DNA of 64,000 bases from Anolis sagrei (taxonomy: Eukaryota; Chordata; Lepidosauria; Squamata; Anolidae): contig NC_090026.1 of NCBI RefSeq assembly GCF_037176765.1, positions 131,460,752 to 131,524,751 of the forward strand, read 5' to 3'. The notes beneath the pieces are model-generated. The model searched no databases, was not told the DNA's origin, and was given only the letters and a program-made list of their open reading frames with translations. Each line of letters starts with the position of its first letter. Positions within the stretch are counted from its first letter, which is position 1. A program made the position numbers and the translations under genes. This document shows, piece after piece, positions 38,820 to 48,551 of the stretch.

Positions 38820-39085
38820 CAGAAACAAGACCACTTCTGACCAGTTTACCTCCCCGAACGGATTCTCCCCTATGGTTGCTAAGATCTTCTGGAGGGGCCC
38901 TGCTCTCAGTCCCATCACCTTCGCAATCGCATCTGGTGGGGACGAGAGACAGGGTCTTCTCGGTGATGGCCCCTCAGCTGTGGAATTCTCTCCCAATGGA
39001 GATTAGATCTGCCCCTTCCCTCCTGACCTTCAGAAAGCTAGTGAAATCCTGGCTCTGGGACAGAGCATTCCCAGAATAATTGGTT
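38820..39085 (+). repeat. L2 coding-end fragment
   Basis: Encodes LRSSGGALLSVPSPSQSHLV, then GTRDRVFSVMAPQLWNSLPM and LVKSWLWDRAF, a typical L2 end, immediately upstream (in TBRG4 sense) of the start-codon exon. 39086-39235 is unassigned. Confidence 0.85.
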
Positions 39086-39235
39086 GAGTTCAGCAATAAC
39101 CTAATAACGATTGACCATACTGGCAGATTGAGATGACAGACAGGTCCACTTTGTAAAGGTAAACCCTGTAGACAAGAATATATTAGCTGACCACTTGGCA
39201 GGACACTGATCACCCATCACAAAGGGTCCGTGCAG

Positions 39236-39905
39236 ATTGAGGGCCCTTCTCCACTGTCCTATAAAATCCAGATTATCTGCTTTGAATTAGAATATCTGGC
39301 AGTGTACTCATCTAATCCAGTGCAAAGCAGATAATGTGGATTATCTGCTTTGATAATCTGTATTTTATTTCCGTGTAGTCAAAGCCAAAGCCATGGTATT
39401 CCCTGTAGTCACCTACGGATGTGAGAGCTGGACCTTAGGGAAGGCTGAGCGAAGGAAGATTGATGCTTTTGAGCTATGGGGCTGGAGGAAAGTGCTGAGA
39501 GTGCCTTGGACTGCGAGAAGATCCAACCAGTCCATCCTCCAGGAAATAAAGCCCGACTGCTCACTGGAGGGAAAGATACTAGAGACAAAGTTGAAGTACT
39601 TTGGCCACATCATGAGGAGACAGGAAAGCCTAGAGAAGACAATTATGCTGGGGAAAGTGGAAGGCAAAAGGAAGAGGGGCCGACCAAGGGCCAGATGGAT
39701 GGATGGCATCCTTGAAGTGACTGGACTGACCTTGAGGGAGCTGGGGGTGGTAACGGCCGACAGGGAGCTCTGGCGTGGGCTGGTCCATGAGGTCACGAAG
39801 AGTCGGAGACGACTGAACGAATGAACAACAACAATTTCCGTGTAGAAGGAGCCTAGTGTAATCCAGTACAAGACAGATCATCTGGGCAGTGTAGATGGGG
39901 CCTTA
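39236..39905. repeat. Foldback MITE (GGCCCTTCYACAC-type ends) split by a BovB insertion
   Basis: 39238-39366 carries GGGCCCTTCTCCACTGTCC, AAATCCAGATTATCTGCTTT and its mirror. 39846-39905 completes it (AAGGAGCCTAGTGTAATCCA, GATGGGGCCTTAC). The family has further copies at 41206-41372, 49228-49375, 51617-51720 and 54020-54385. 39906-40355 is unique with nothing recognised. Confidence 0.75.
39379..39833 (+). mobile_element. RTE-BovB LINE 3' end with perfect 12-bp target duplication
   Basis: ATTTCCGTGTAG flanks the insertion on both sides (39367-39378, 39834-39845). 39393-39824 is open for 143 codons with the BovB C-terminal signature: VTYGCESWTLGKAERRKIDA, WTARRSNQSILQEIKPDCSL, LKYFGHIMRRQESLEKT, GRPRARWMDG, HEVTKSRRRLNE. 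It ends in AACAACAACA. The intact frame and duplication argue for a young insertion. BovB is known to have moved horizontally among squamates and ruminants. Confidence 0.95.
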
Positions 39906-40355
39906 CAGAAGAAGCAACTGAACGTAGGAAGATTTCAGACAGATCCTTCCCAGAAGATTCCCTTCCTGGAGATTTCCCACTCAAGTAATAATCCAGGCCA
40001 ATCCTGGTTAGCAGTTTAGGAATCTTCTGCTGCCTTTTCCTTCAAACAAATACACCGGTTTTGAGCATGGGAGCTTCGACAGCAATGTGATGCAACCGCA
40101 CTCACTCAGGAAACCAAAGTTGCAATAGCATTTTAACAGTTAACAGGCTAAAGTTACAGATGGGGAAACCGTTGATTTAGACCTCACCTTTTTTTGCAGT
40201 AAACGCCTTAGTTTGGCTGCAGGCCTGTCATTTTCTCATTAACTCTCTCTCTCTCATTCTGCAATAAAGGAACAATAAAAGAAAGGAGTTTTATGATGTT
40301 CTCTGTGCACACAATATTATTGTAACAACTTCTTCCTAAAGCAGTAGAAAACAGG

Positions 40356-40592
40356 ACAGAAAAGGTGTATCTACACTGTAGAACAAATGCAATTTGACAA
40401 CAATTGAATGGACATATCCTCAATGCTATTGCATCCTGGGAATTGTAGTTTTGCAAGGTCCTTAGCCTTTTCTGCCAAAGAGGGCTGGTGCTTCACCAAA
40501 CTACAGATCCCAGGGTTCTATATAATTGGGCCAGGGCAGGTCAAGTCAAGTGTGTTAAATTGCAATAATTCTACAATGTAGCCGTGCCCAAA
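40356..40592. repeat. Foldback MITE (GTGTATCTACACTGTAGAA-type ends)
   Basis: GTATCTACACTGTAGAACAA at the left is mirrored by ATTCTACAATGTAGCCGTGC at the right, with CATCCTGGGAATTGTAGTTT inside. Related pieces are at 45183-45310 and about 52160-52330. The widely seen squamate family has no coding capacity. 40593-40790 is unassigned. Confidence 0.7.
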
Positions 40593-40790
40593 GATATAGA
40601 ATAGAACTATAAACAGTACTAAGAAATTAACAGTTAAAATCTTTTAAACTTCATTGTTGTTCTGCTGCTGATAGTGTCACTAATCACTATCAAGTTGGTT
40701 CTGATTTATGGAGATCTTCTGAATGAGAGACACTCATCCAGTGGGGTAATACATGGAAGGGCTAGAAACAAATCTTTTCCGTTGTAGGAG

Positions 40791-41078
40791 ATGCTTGATC
40801 CTTTCATTTATTATGTTACAATATTCACATCCCAGGAAAAGAGATCCCACCACAACGTTAGTAAGAACTTCCAGGTGGCTAGCACTGTTCAGCAGTGGAA
40901 CTCTCTGCCTTGGAGTCCATTGGAGGCTCCTTCTTTGAAGGCATTTACGCAGAGGCTAGATGGCCACCTGTCGGGAGAGATCGAATTGTGTTTTTCCTGT
41001 TTGGCAGAAGGGGGTTGGACTGGATGTCACTTTGGGTCTCTTCCAACTACAGTCTTGTTAGGATGAGAGAGCAGAGAA
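40791..41078 (+). repeat. CR1 3' end
   Basis: Encodes a diverged CR1 end (TVQQWNSLPWSPLEAPSLKA, RLDGHLSGEI) then GGGTTGGACTGGATGTCACT. It stops about 50 bp before the U2-like fragment. Confidence 0.85.
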
Positions 41079-41124
41079 ATTGCTTTGGACGTGCAACTGT
41101 TAGGTGGTTTGGGAATGGGCTGAC

Positions 41125-41170
41125 TGGCTTCTCGGCCTTTTGCTAATATCAAATGTAGTACCTGTTCTTT
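41125..41170 (+). pseudogene. U2 snRNA 5'-end fragment (truncated pseudogene)
   Basis: GGCTTCTCGGCCTTTTGCTA, then ATATCAAATGTAGTACCTGT, matches the first 45 or so nucleotides of U2 snRNA with about five changes, then stops abruptly. Such short 5' pieces of U snRNAs typically arise by LINE template switching, and a CR1 3' end lies just upstream. Confidence 0.75.
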
Positions 41171-41205
41171 GTTCTTGTAACTCCCTCTCAGGTAAATGGA
41201 AAATC

Positions 41206-41372
41206 TAGGCCCCTTCCACACAGCCAAATAAAATCCCACATTATATGATTTGAACTGGAATGTGTGGCAGTGTGGACTCAGATAACCCAATTCACAACAA
41301 ATATTGTGAGATTTTCTGCCTTGATATTCTAGGAATAGAGCTGTGTGGAAGGGTCCCTAGAAACATGCAAAG
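41206..41372. repeat. Foldback MITE (GGCCCCTTCCACACAGC-type), whole
   Basis: GGCCCCTTCCACACAGCCAA and AGCTGTGTGGAAGGGTCCC are the ends. The interior folds back (CAGAAAATCTCACAATA-like words). Copy of the family at 39236. Confidence 0.85.
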
Positions 41373-41399
41373 CACGTTGGAAAAAACAGAGGGTGGCAA

Positions 41400-41565
41400 A
41401 ATATCAATGTGGGAGAATAGATGGCTTTAATTGTTTTTAATTTGCTTAGGTTTGTATTGTTGTATTGTGTGTTGAGGTCTCGGCCTTTGTAAGCCGCATC
41501 GAGTCCTTCGGGAGATGCTAGCGGGGTACAAATAAAGTTTAATAATAATAATAATAAAATAGATA
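41400..41565 (+). repeat. L2-type 3' tail with (AAT)n
   Basis: AAGCCGCATCGAGTCCTTCG, then GGTACAAATAAAGTTTAATA and (AAT)n, the end of an L2 LINE. Confidence 0.7.
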
Positions 41566-41599
41566 ATTCATTTCAAAACTTGTTTATAAACAATATTGT

Positions 41600-41730
41600 T
41601 TTGTTTACCCACCTGGAACATAAACAAACAAATTATTTGGGGAACCTACTCTTGCACATGCTACAGATAACTGTCCAAGGGGAAAACACATGAAGCAGAA
41701 TGAGCAGGAGGGCTTGATTGCCAAAGCAAC
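41600..41730 (-). pseudogene. Helitron Rep/helicase C-terminal fragment
   Basis: On the minus strand it reads MCFPLGQLSVACARVGSPNN, then LFVYVPGG and a stop. It corresponds to the last motif of the PIF1-like helicase of Helitrons (GQLYVACSRVG type). It is the only trace here of an autonomous Helitron protein. Confidence 0.7.
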
Positions 41731-41811
41731 ACCTGAGACAGATAAAGAGTTTTTCCGAAAACAAGTGGATCCTACTGGATAGGGATAGAGTCTCAACCTC
41801 ACAAGGTGAGT

Positions 41812-42435
41812 ACAAGCTGAACACCAGTCCACAGTGTGATGCTGCAGCTGAAAAGGCCAATGCCATTCTAGGCTGCGTCAATAGAAGCCTGAGAGAAAGC
41901 AAAACGGTTCCGGCCCAAGCTACCTATCTGACCGCATCTCTGCCTATGAACCCACCAGGACTTTGAGATCTTCTGGGGAGACCCTTCTCTCGATCCCGCC
42001 TGCTTCTCAAGCTCGGCTGGCGGGGACGAGAGATAGGGCCTTCCCGGTGGTGGCTCCTCGGCTGTGGAACGCCCTTCCTACGGACATTAGACTAGCACCA
42101 TCTCTAATGGTATTCCGCAAAAAGGTGAAGACCTGGATGTTTGTGCAGGCGTTTGAGTAATTTAGTGCAATTTGGTAATGGAACATAGGAATGGAACAAT
42201 GGACGACGAACCTGGACTACGCTTGGATGATGAGAAGGTTGGGTACGGTTGTTTCTTGTAATAATTGTGCATTGTAATTGCTTATTGTTAATTTATGGAT
42301 AATGTGTTTAGTCAATTGTTATATGTTGTATGGAACCACTACTGTTTCTACTGTTTTTACTGTTTGTGAACCGCCGTGAGTCGCCTTCGGGCTTGAGATA
42401 CAGCGGTATAGAAGCAAAGTAAATAAATAATAAAT
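41812..42435 (+). repeat. CR1 internal fragment followed by L2 3' end
   Basis: 41812-41906 encodes LNTSPQCDAAAEKANAILGC, a CR1 RT piece. From about 41915 the L2 end begins (RSSGETLLSIPPASQARLAG, VVAPRLWNALPTDIRLAPSL, KTWMFVQAFE) and runs to GAGATACAGCGGTATAGAAG, then (TAAA). 42436-42560 is AT-rich, and another LINE tail is at 42565-42645. Confidence 0.85.
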
Positions 42436-42649
42436 AAACTGATATGAAACTTTATCTCACCGGTTTTTTAATTGCATTTAATGATAATTACTTAATGCAA
42501 CTGTTTATTTTAGTTTATTGTACAATATTTAGTGTTGTCTTTCGTTTAAAACTTTTGGGATTTTTTTTTGTTTATATAGGCATTGAATGTTTGCCTGTTA
42601 TAATGTTGGAAGCCACCCTGAGGAGATAGGGCGGGGTACAAACAAATTA

Positions 42650-43813
42650 TTATTATTATTATTATTATTATTAGAAACACAACAAGATGAGTCTACAGCA
42701 AACACTCTGCTGGCTGTTGTATTGGATCACACGTCAGACAGTTCCCAAGTGTCTAGGCTGTGTGATGTATCAGCAAATAATGCGTACACATCCCAGTAGG
42801 GTGGCCTTTTGCAGATGGTAATCTTGTAAGCACCAATTGTATTTAAGTGCAGGCCAAGGTCGGATCTAGCCATGGTGGTCCACGCTCTTGTTACATCCCG
42901 ACTAGATTACTGCAACATGCTCTACGTGGGGTTGCCTTTGAAGACTGTTCGGAAACTTCAACTAGTCCAACGGGCGGCGGCCAGACTACTCACCGGAGCG
43001 TCATACAGGGAGCATACCATCCCCCGGTTATGTCAGCTCCACTGGCTGCCAATCCAGTTCCGAGCACAATTCAAAGTGCTGGTTTTAACCTACAAAACCC
43101 TTTACGGCTCCAGCCCAGCGTACCTGTCTGAACATATCTCCTTCTACGTCCCACCTCATAATCTAAGATCTGCTGGGGGGGCCCTGATCTCGGCCCCGCC
43201 TTTATCACAAGCAAGACTGGTGGGGACGAGGGACAGGGCCTTCTCGGTGGTGGCCCCTCGCCTGTGGAATGCACTCCCCGGGGAAATTAGGACATCAACA
43301 TCCCTCCTCTCCTTCAGAAGGATGCTAAAGACCTGGATGTGGGACCAGGCTTTCGGGTAAGCTGGCAGATGGACAAGACAACCAATACTGACCAGAGTAG
43401 GAAAGGCAATGACAATGCAAAATGGTTTACGGACTTGGATTTGGTGAACATTGACCACTAGATATTTTATTGATGCTAGTATACTGTTGATTGTTTTAAT
43501 TAGTTATAACTGTGATAGTATATGGTAAATTGTGTATTGTATATTGTATTGTATTTTGTAACTGTCGGCATCGAATTGTGCCTTTTGTAAGCTGCCCTGA
43601 GTCCCCCCTAGGGGGTTGAGAAGGGCGGGGTAGATGCACCCCAAATAAATAAAATAAATAAGGTCTTTAAGCACTCCACCCAGTGTGCCGATCACCACAG
43701 GAACACCCTTGATTGGTTTGTGCCAGAGTCTTTGGATTCAATGTTTAAATCCTCATATCATGTCAGCTTTTCCAGTTGTTTCTCTTCAATCCTGCTGTCG
43801 CCTGGGATTGTAA

Positions 43814-43856
<43 letters not shown>

Positions 43857-43860
43857 GCAT
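42650..43860 (-). mobile_element. R4/Dong-like LINE fragment flanked by (ATT)n, split by L2
   Basis: 42672-42870 carries ACACAACAAGATGAGTCTAC and GTGATGTATCAGCAAATAAT. 43653-43815 continues with CTTTAAGCACTCCACCCAGT and CTCTTCAATCCTGCTGTCGC. (ATT)n lies at both outer ends (42648-42672, 43815-43856), as in the other copies. 43865-44075 is unassigned. Confidence 0.65.
42871..43652 (+). mobile_element. L2 LINE 3' end inserted in the R4-like element
   Basis: Encodes HALVTSRLDYCNMLYVGLPL, QLVQRAAARLLTGASYREHT, LCQLHWLPIQFRAQFKVLVL and VVAPRLWNALPGE: a well-kept L2 C terminus of 162 codons. The tail ends in (AAATAAAT). AAGGTC occurs at both junctions and may be the target duplication. Confidence 0.92.
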
Positions 43861-44075
43861 GGTGATTGTAAGTTGATACCACAGCATTTGAGTGACTGGC
43901 CCAAATGCCATCTTGACTGGAAACTGTAATCTCTTAAAGCAGAAAGGCATGTCTGGCGGAATCAGTGAAAAGGGAGAAATATACATTGCTACACTTTGGT
44001 ACTAAAAAAGAAATGCACAGAGATAGAGAGAAAGGGATGTAGGAGTCTAAGGGCCCTTCCATACAGCCCTATATC

Positions 44076-45127
44076 TTACTGTCTATTACAGGGAAAACCA
44101 GCTGATCCCCAACCCATCTAAAACACAGACATGTGCCTCCCATTTCAAGAACAGAAAAGCATCCCGAGCTCTGAGGATGATTACCTGGGAAGGAATCCCA
44201 CTGGAGCCTTGCAGCGCACCCAAATCCCTGGGAGTCACTCTGGACCGTTCTCTGACTTACAAGAAGCACTGCCTGAACATCAAGCAAAAAGTGGGCGCTA
44301 GAAATAATATCATACGAAAGCTGACTGGCACAACCTGGGGATCATAACCAGACACAGTGAAGACATCTGCCCTTGCGCTGTGCTACTCTGCTGCTGAGTA
44401 TGCATGCCCAGTGTGGAACACATCTCACCACACTAAAACAGTGGATGTGGCTCTTAATAAGACATGCCGCATTATCACAGGGTGTCTGCGCCCCACACCA
44501 CTGGAGAAATTACACTGTTTAGCCGGTATTGCACCACCTGACATCCGCTGGGAAGTTGCAGCCAATAGTGAAAGGACCAAGGCAGAGACATCTCCAGCTC
44601 ATCCCCTGTTTGGGCATCAGCCAGCACGTCAATGACTTAAATCTAGAAATAGTTTTCTAAGATCTACAGAGACACTCGCTGGAACACCTCAGCAAGCGAG
44701 AGCCCAAAAGTGGCAGGCTCAAACCCAGAACCTCAATCAATGGCTGATACCAAATGAGAGACTCCCCCCTGAGCACACAGAAAACTGGGCGACTTGGAAG
44801 GCGCTGAACAGACTGCGCTCTGGCGCCACGAGATGCAGAGCCAACCTTAAGAAATGGGGCCAAAAGTGGAATCCACGACATGCGAGTGCGGAGAAGAGCA
44901 AACCAGAGACCAACTGCTGCAATGCACCCTGAGCCCCGTCACATGCACAATGGAGGACCTTCTTGCGGCAACACCAGAGGCACTCCAAGGAGCCAGATAC
45001 TGGTCAAAAGACATTTAATCAACTACCAAGTTTGCAAAATTTGTGCTTTTTTAATCTGTTTGTTTGTTTTGTTGTGTTAGAAATGTAATACAATGGTCTG
45101 GTTGCGGATGACACGATAAATAAATAA
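44076..45127 (+). mobile_element. LINE C-terminal copy, clade uncertain (I/Vingi-like)
   Basis: A longer copy of the family at 18700-19482. It adds an upstream region (CASHFKNRK, SLGVTLDRSLTYKKHCLNIK, GARNNIIRKLTGTTWGS) before [20 protein letters not shown]. It ends in ACACGATAAATAAATAAAT. Several small frame changes are visible. Confidence 0.75.
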
Positions 45128-45312
45128 ATCTAGGAATGGTGGGAATTGAAGTCCAAAACACCTGGAGGGCCCAAGTTGGCCCAGGCCTTGTCTACACTGT
45201 GGAATTAACGCAGTTTGATACCCTTTGGATTCTAGGCCTCGTCCAACGACACCTCCCATGATTCCACAGCATTGAGCCAAAGCAGTTGAAAGTGGTGCCA
45301 CAATCCCCACTG
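45128..45312. repeat. Two MITE pieces
   Basis: 45133-45190 is an arm of the 12198 foldback family (GAAGTCCAAAACACCTGGAG). 45183-45310 belongs to the family of 40356 (GTCTACACTGTGGAATTAAC). They lie just inside TBRG4's first intron. Confidence 0.65.
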
Positions 45313-45412
45313 AGGCCTAGCTCAGTGGCCCAAACCACCACTTGAGGCTATCTGCTTTTCCCAGTAGTTCCCAGTCCGGCCCAGTCGCTCCCACTGCCCT
45401 CCAGCCCCTCAC

Positions 45413-45500
45413 CTGACCTCGAAGAAACCACGCCAGGAAGCCGGGAGGCAGAAACGAGGCGGCGTCGCTGACCGATGGCGTCACTTCCTTCCATAAAATA
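45413..45500 (-). other. TBRG4: Probable non-coding first exon (5' UTR) of TBRG4
   Basis: The exon carrying the TBRG4 start has a clear acceptor at 38745, so an upstream exon must exist. A strong donor GAGGTCAG/GTGAGG on the minus strand ends at 45413, next to a promoter-like GC-rich region and 6.7 kb upstream of the coding start. The transcription start near 45500 is a guess; no TATA box is evident. Confidence 0.6.
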
Positions 45501-45962
45501 GACTTCAGGCAATTCTGGACTACATCTCCCATAAACCGTTTTCATTGACCAAAGCGGCGGAGCCTTCTGGGAAATGAAGTCCAAGAAATCCTGAGAGGGA
45601 GCCTCTTCAGGCTTTGTGGACTCCTGGCGTCACTTCCTTCCTTAAGGACTCCATCTCCCAGAAGCCCTTCCCATTGACTAAAGCGGCTGAGGCTTCTGGG
45701 AAATGAAGTCCAAAAAAAAATCCTGAGCCTCTTCAGGCCTTGTGGACTCCATCTCCCAGAAAGCTTCCCATTGACCGCCTTGGCTGAGGCTTCTGGGAAA
45801 TGAAGTTCTGAGAGGAGTAATCCTTTGAAGACAGGGAAGTGCCACCCTCCGTGGGTCACGTGACGCTTCCAAACCGGAAGCGGCCTTCGCTGCGGCTCCT
45901 CCCTCTCCTTTTTTTCGTCTGAGGGAGACTTCCGGTGGCGGCAGAAGCGGCGGAGGAAGCGG
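45455..45962. promoter_or_regulatory. Probable bidirectional promoter with triplicated ZNF143-like module, E-box and ETS sites
   Basis: Between the minus-strand TBRG4 first exon and a plus-strand exon lie three copies of a module of about 62 bp at 45519-45580, 45648-45709 and 45745-45806. Each starts with a CTCCATCTCCCA- or ACTACATCTCCC-type motif and ends with the reverse form TTCTGGGAAATGAAGT 45-46 bp later. These resemble ZNF143/SBS sites, typical of housekeeping promoters. GTCACGTGAC (E-box) is at 45855-45864, and ETS-like ACCGGAAG is at 45873-45880 with TTCCGG nearby. No TATA box was seen. Direction and factor binding are inferred. Confidence 0.6.
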
Positions 45963-45994
45963 ATGGAGTGGGATGTAGCGGCCGGGGGAGTCCG
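45880..45994 (+). other. First exon of an unidentified divergent plus-strand gene
   Basis: A GC-rich stretch downstream of the E-box/ETS cluster ends in a strong donor, GTCCG/GTAAGG, at 45994/45995. An ATG at 45963 gives MEWDVAAGGVR up to the donor, but the exon could equally be non-coding. The encoded start does not match the CCM2 or RAMP3 N termini I remember from the mammalian TBRG4 neighbourhood. Left boundary is approximate. Confidence 0.45.
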
Positions 45995-46111
45995 GTAAGG
46001 GCCCGGGGGCGGGCGAGGAGGCCTCGACTAGGCCTCAAAAGAGGCTCCTGCTTTTTGAGGCCTTTCCTAGGCAAGGAAGGCTTTGGAAAAGGCCTTTGGA
46101 TAGTGTGAAAT

Positions 46112-46302
46112 AGGCCTGGGCCAACTTGAGCCCTCCAGGTGTTTTGGACTCCAACTCCCAGCATTCCTAACAGCCTCAGGCCCCTTCCTTTTCTCCCTCA
46201 GCCGCTTAGGCGGCTTAAGCGCCTGAGGGGGAAAAGGAAAGGGCCTGAGGCTGTTAGGAATGCTGGGAGTTGGAGTCCAAAACACCTGGAGGGCTCAAGT
46301 TG
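46112..46302. repeat. Foldback MITE, whole, with central palindrome
   Basis: GGCCTGGGCCAACTTGAGCC, then TCCAGGTGTTTTGGACTCCA, mirrored after a centre at about 46205. It lies 120 bp inside the first intron of the plus-strand gene. Confidence 0.85.
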
Positions 46303-46600
46303 GAAGAAGCTAGCTGAGCCTGGGAGTTTTGGCCACAGTTACATGTTTAATCAGAGTGTGTTAACTGAAAAATGCAAGAAGCTAGCCGAGCCGGGGAGTT
46401 TTGGCCACATTTATATGTTTAATCAGAGTGTGTTTAATCAGAGGGGGAGGGCCCAAGTTGGCCCAAGCCTGCTGCAGATTGAGACTGAAAAAACATTGAG
46501 ACTGAATCCAGACAAGACAGAGGTGTCTGCTATCAAGGGCCCTAATCTGGTTGTGGAGGTGTGTCAACCAGGCCCACTCCTCCTATTAGAGGTATTCTAG
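46303..46600 (+). repeat. 75-bp tandem duplication and an L2 RT fragment
   Basis: GAAGCTAGCTGAGCCTGGGA with GGCCACAGTTACATGTTTAA recurs at about 46378 with few changes. 46480-46600 encodes KTLRLNPDKTEVSAIKGPN, an L2 RT piece (LNPDKTEV motif). Confidence 0.6.
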
Positions 46601-46624
46601 ATCCGTCCCTCCAAATGATTACTT

Positions 46625-47338
46625 ACTTAGAATCTAAGAGTTGGAAGAGACCTCCTGGGCCATTATCCAGTCCACCCCCCTTCTGCCAAGAAGCAGGAAT
46701 ATTGCATTCAAAGCACCCCTGACAGATGGCCATCCAGCCCCTGTTTAAAAGCTTCCAAAGAAGGAGCCTCCACCACACTCTGGGGCAGTGAGTTCCACTG
46801 CTGAACGGCTCTCACAGTCAGGAAGTTCTTCCTCATGTTCAGATAGAATCTCCTCTCTTATAGTTTGAAGCCATTGTTCCATTGCGTCCTAGTCTCCAGG
46901 GAAGCAGAAAGGAAGCGTGCTCCCTCCTCCCTGTGGCTTCCTTTCACATATTTATACATGGCTATCATATCTCCTCTCAGCCTTCTCTTCTTCAGGCTAA
47001 ACATGCCCAGCTCCTTAAGCCACTCCTCATAGGGTTTGTTCTCCAGACCCTTGATCATTTTAGTCGCCCTCCTCTGGACACAGTATTCCAGCTTGTCAAT
47101 ATCTCTCTTGAATTGTGGTGCCCAGAATTGGACACAATATTCCAGGTGTGGTCTAACCAAAGCGGAATAGAGCATGGGGAGCATGACTTCCCTGGATCTA
47201 GACACTAGGCTCCTCTTGATGCAGGCCAAAATCCCATTGGCTTTTTTTGCCTCCACATCACATTGTTGGCTCATGTTTAACTTGTTGTCCACGAGGACTC
47301 CAAGATCTTTTTCACACGTACTGCTCTCGTACTACTTA
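46625..47338 (-). repeat. CR1 3' end, about 710 bp
   Basis: On the minus strand: [60 protein letters not shown], then the standard end and ATTCTAAG-like 3' terminus. Confidence 0.93.
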
Positions 47339-47755
47339 CTTACTTAGGCGATCCCATGATCAGTATTCTTGTGGGTCCGTAGGTGACTGTTGACCTGAAT
47401 CTTCTTCCGCAGTGAGGGCATCGGTTTCCAGGTGGAAGGCGGTCTCGGTCGGGGTTGGCTTGACGCGCCTTCCTCTTGGCACATTTCTCTCTTTCGCCCT
47501 CCATTTGTGCCTCTTCAAATTGTACAGCACTGCTGGTCACAGCTGACCTCCAGCTGGAGCTCTCAAGGGCCAGGGCTTCCCAATTCTCAGTGTCTATGCC
47601 AGAGTTTTTAAGGTTGGCTTTGAGCCCATCTTTCAATCTCTTTTCCTGTCCTCCAACTTTCCGTTTTCCGTTATTGAGTTTGGAGTAGAGCAACTGCTTT
47701 GGGAGACGGTGGTTAGGCATCCGGACAACATGGCCTGTCCAGCGGAGTTGAGGTC

Positions 47756-48000
47756 AATCAATCAATGATTTATTACGGTCTTTGACCAGCACAGTATAGA
47801 ATGGGGCACCGGTGCCCAAGGAAGGGAATCGCAGTTCCCAAGTAGGTCAGGTATAAAAGCAGATTAAAAACATGTTATAAAAGAGACAAATTAAAAAGAT
47901 AAAACAGACTAAACTTACAGTTTAAAGTGCATGTATGAATCTAAAATAGGGGGGCGGCTAATAACAAATATCAGACAACTGGGAAGCTGTAAAACATGAC
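47756..48000 (-). repeat. Inserted LINE 3' end with target duplication
   Basis: The host text GTCCAGCGGAGTTGA lies at both ends (before 47755 and at about 48003-48017), as expected of a 15-bp target duplication. The insert starts AGGTCAATCAATCAATGATT, so the TGATTGATTGA-like repeat is its 3' tail in reverse. The family is not recognised. Confidence 0.65.
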
Positions 48001-48551
48001 CGGTCCAGCGGAGTTGATGTCAGAGGACCATCGCTTCAATGCTGGTGGTCTTTGCTTCTTCCAGCACACTGACATTTCCCAGCCTGTCTTCCCAAGAGAT
48101 TTGCAGGATTTTCCGGAGTCGGCGCTGATGGAATCATTCCAGGAGTTGCATGTGACGACTGTAGACAGTTCACGTTTTGCAGGCATATAGCAGGGTTGGG
48201 AGGGGAATAGCTTTATAGACAAACACCTTGGTATCCCTACGGATGTCAGCGCTAATAATTGTATATTATTGTATAATGTGTTATGATGTTAACTGTTTTT
48301 TATACCGTGTTATTGTAGCATTGAATTTTTGCTGTTCTTGTTGTTAACCGCTGTGAGTCGCCTAAGGGCTGAGAACAGCGGTATACAAATAAAGTACATA
48401 AATAAATAAATGTCCCGGTCCTCAAACACTCTCTGCTTCATTCGGAAAAATGCTGCACTCGCAGAGCTCAGGCGGTGTTGTATTTCGGTGTCGATGTTGA
48501 CTTTTGTGGAGAGGTGGCAGCCAAGGTAGCGGAAATGGTCAACATTTTCTA

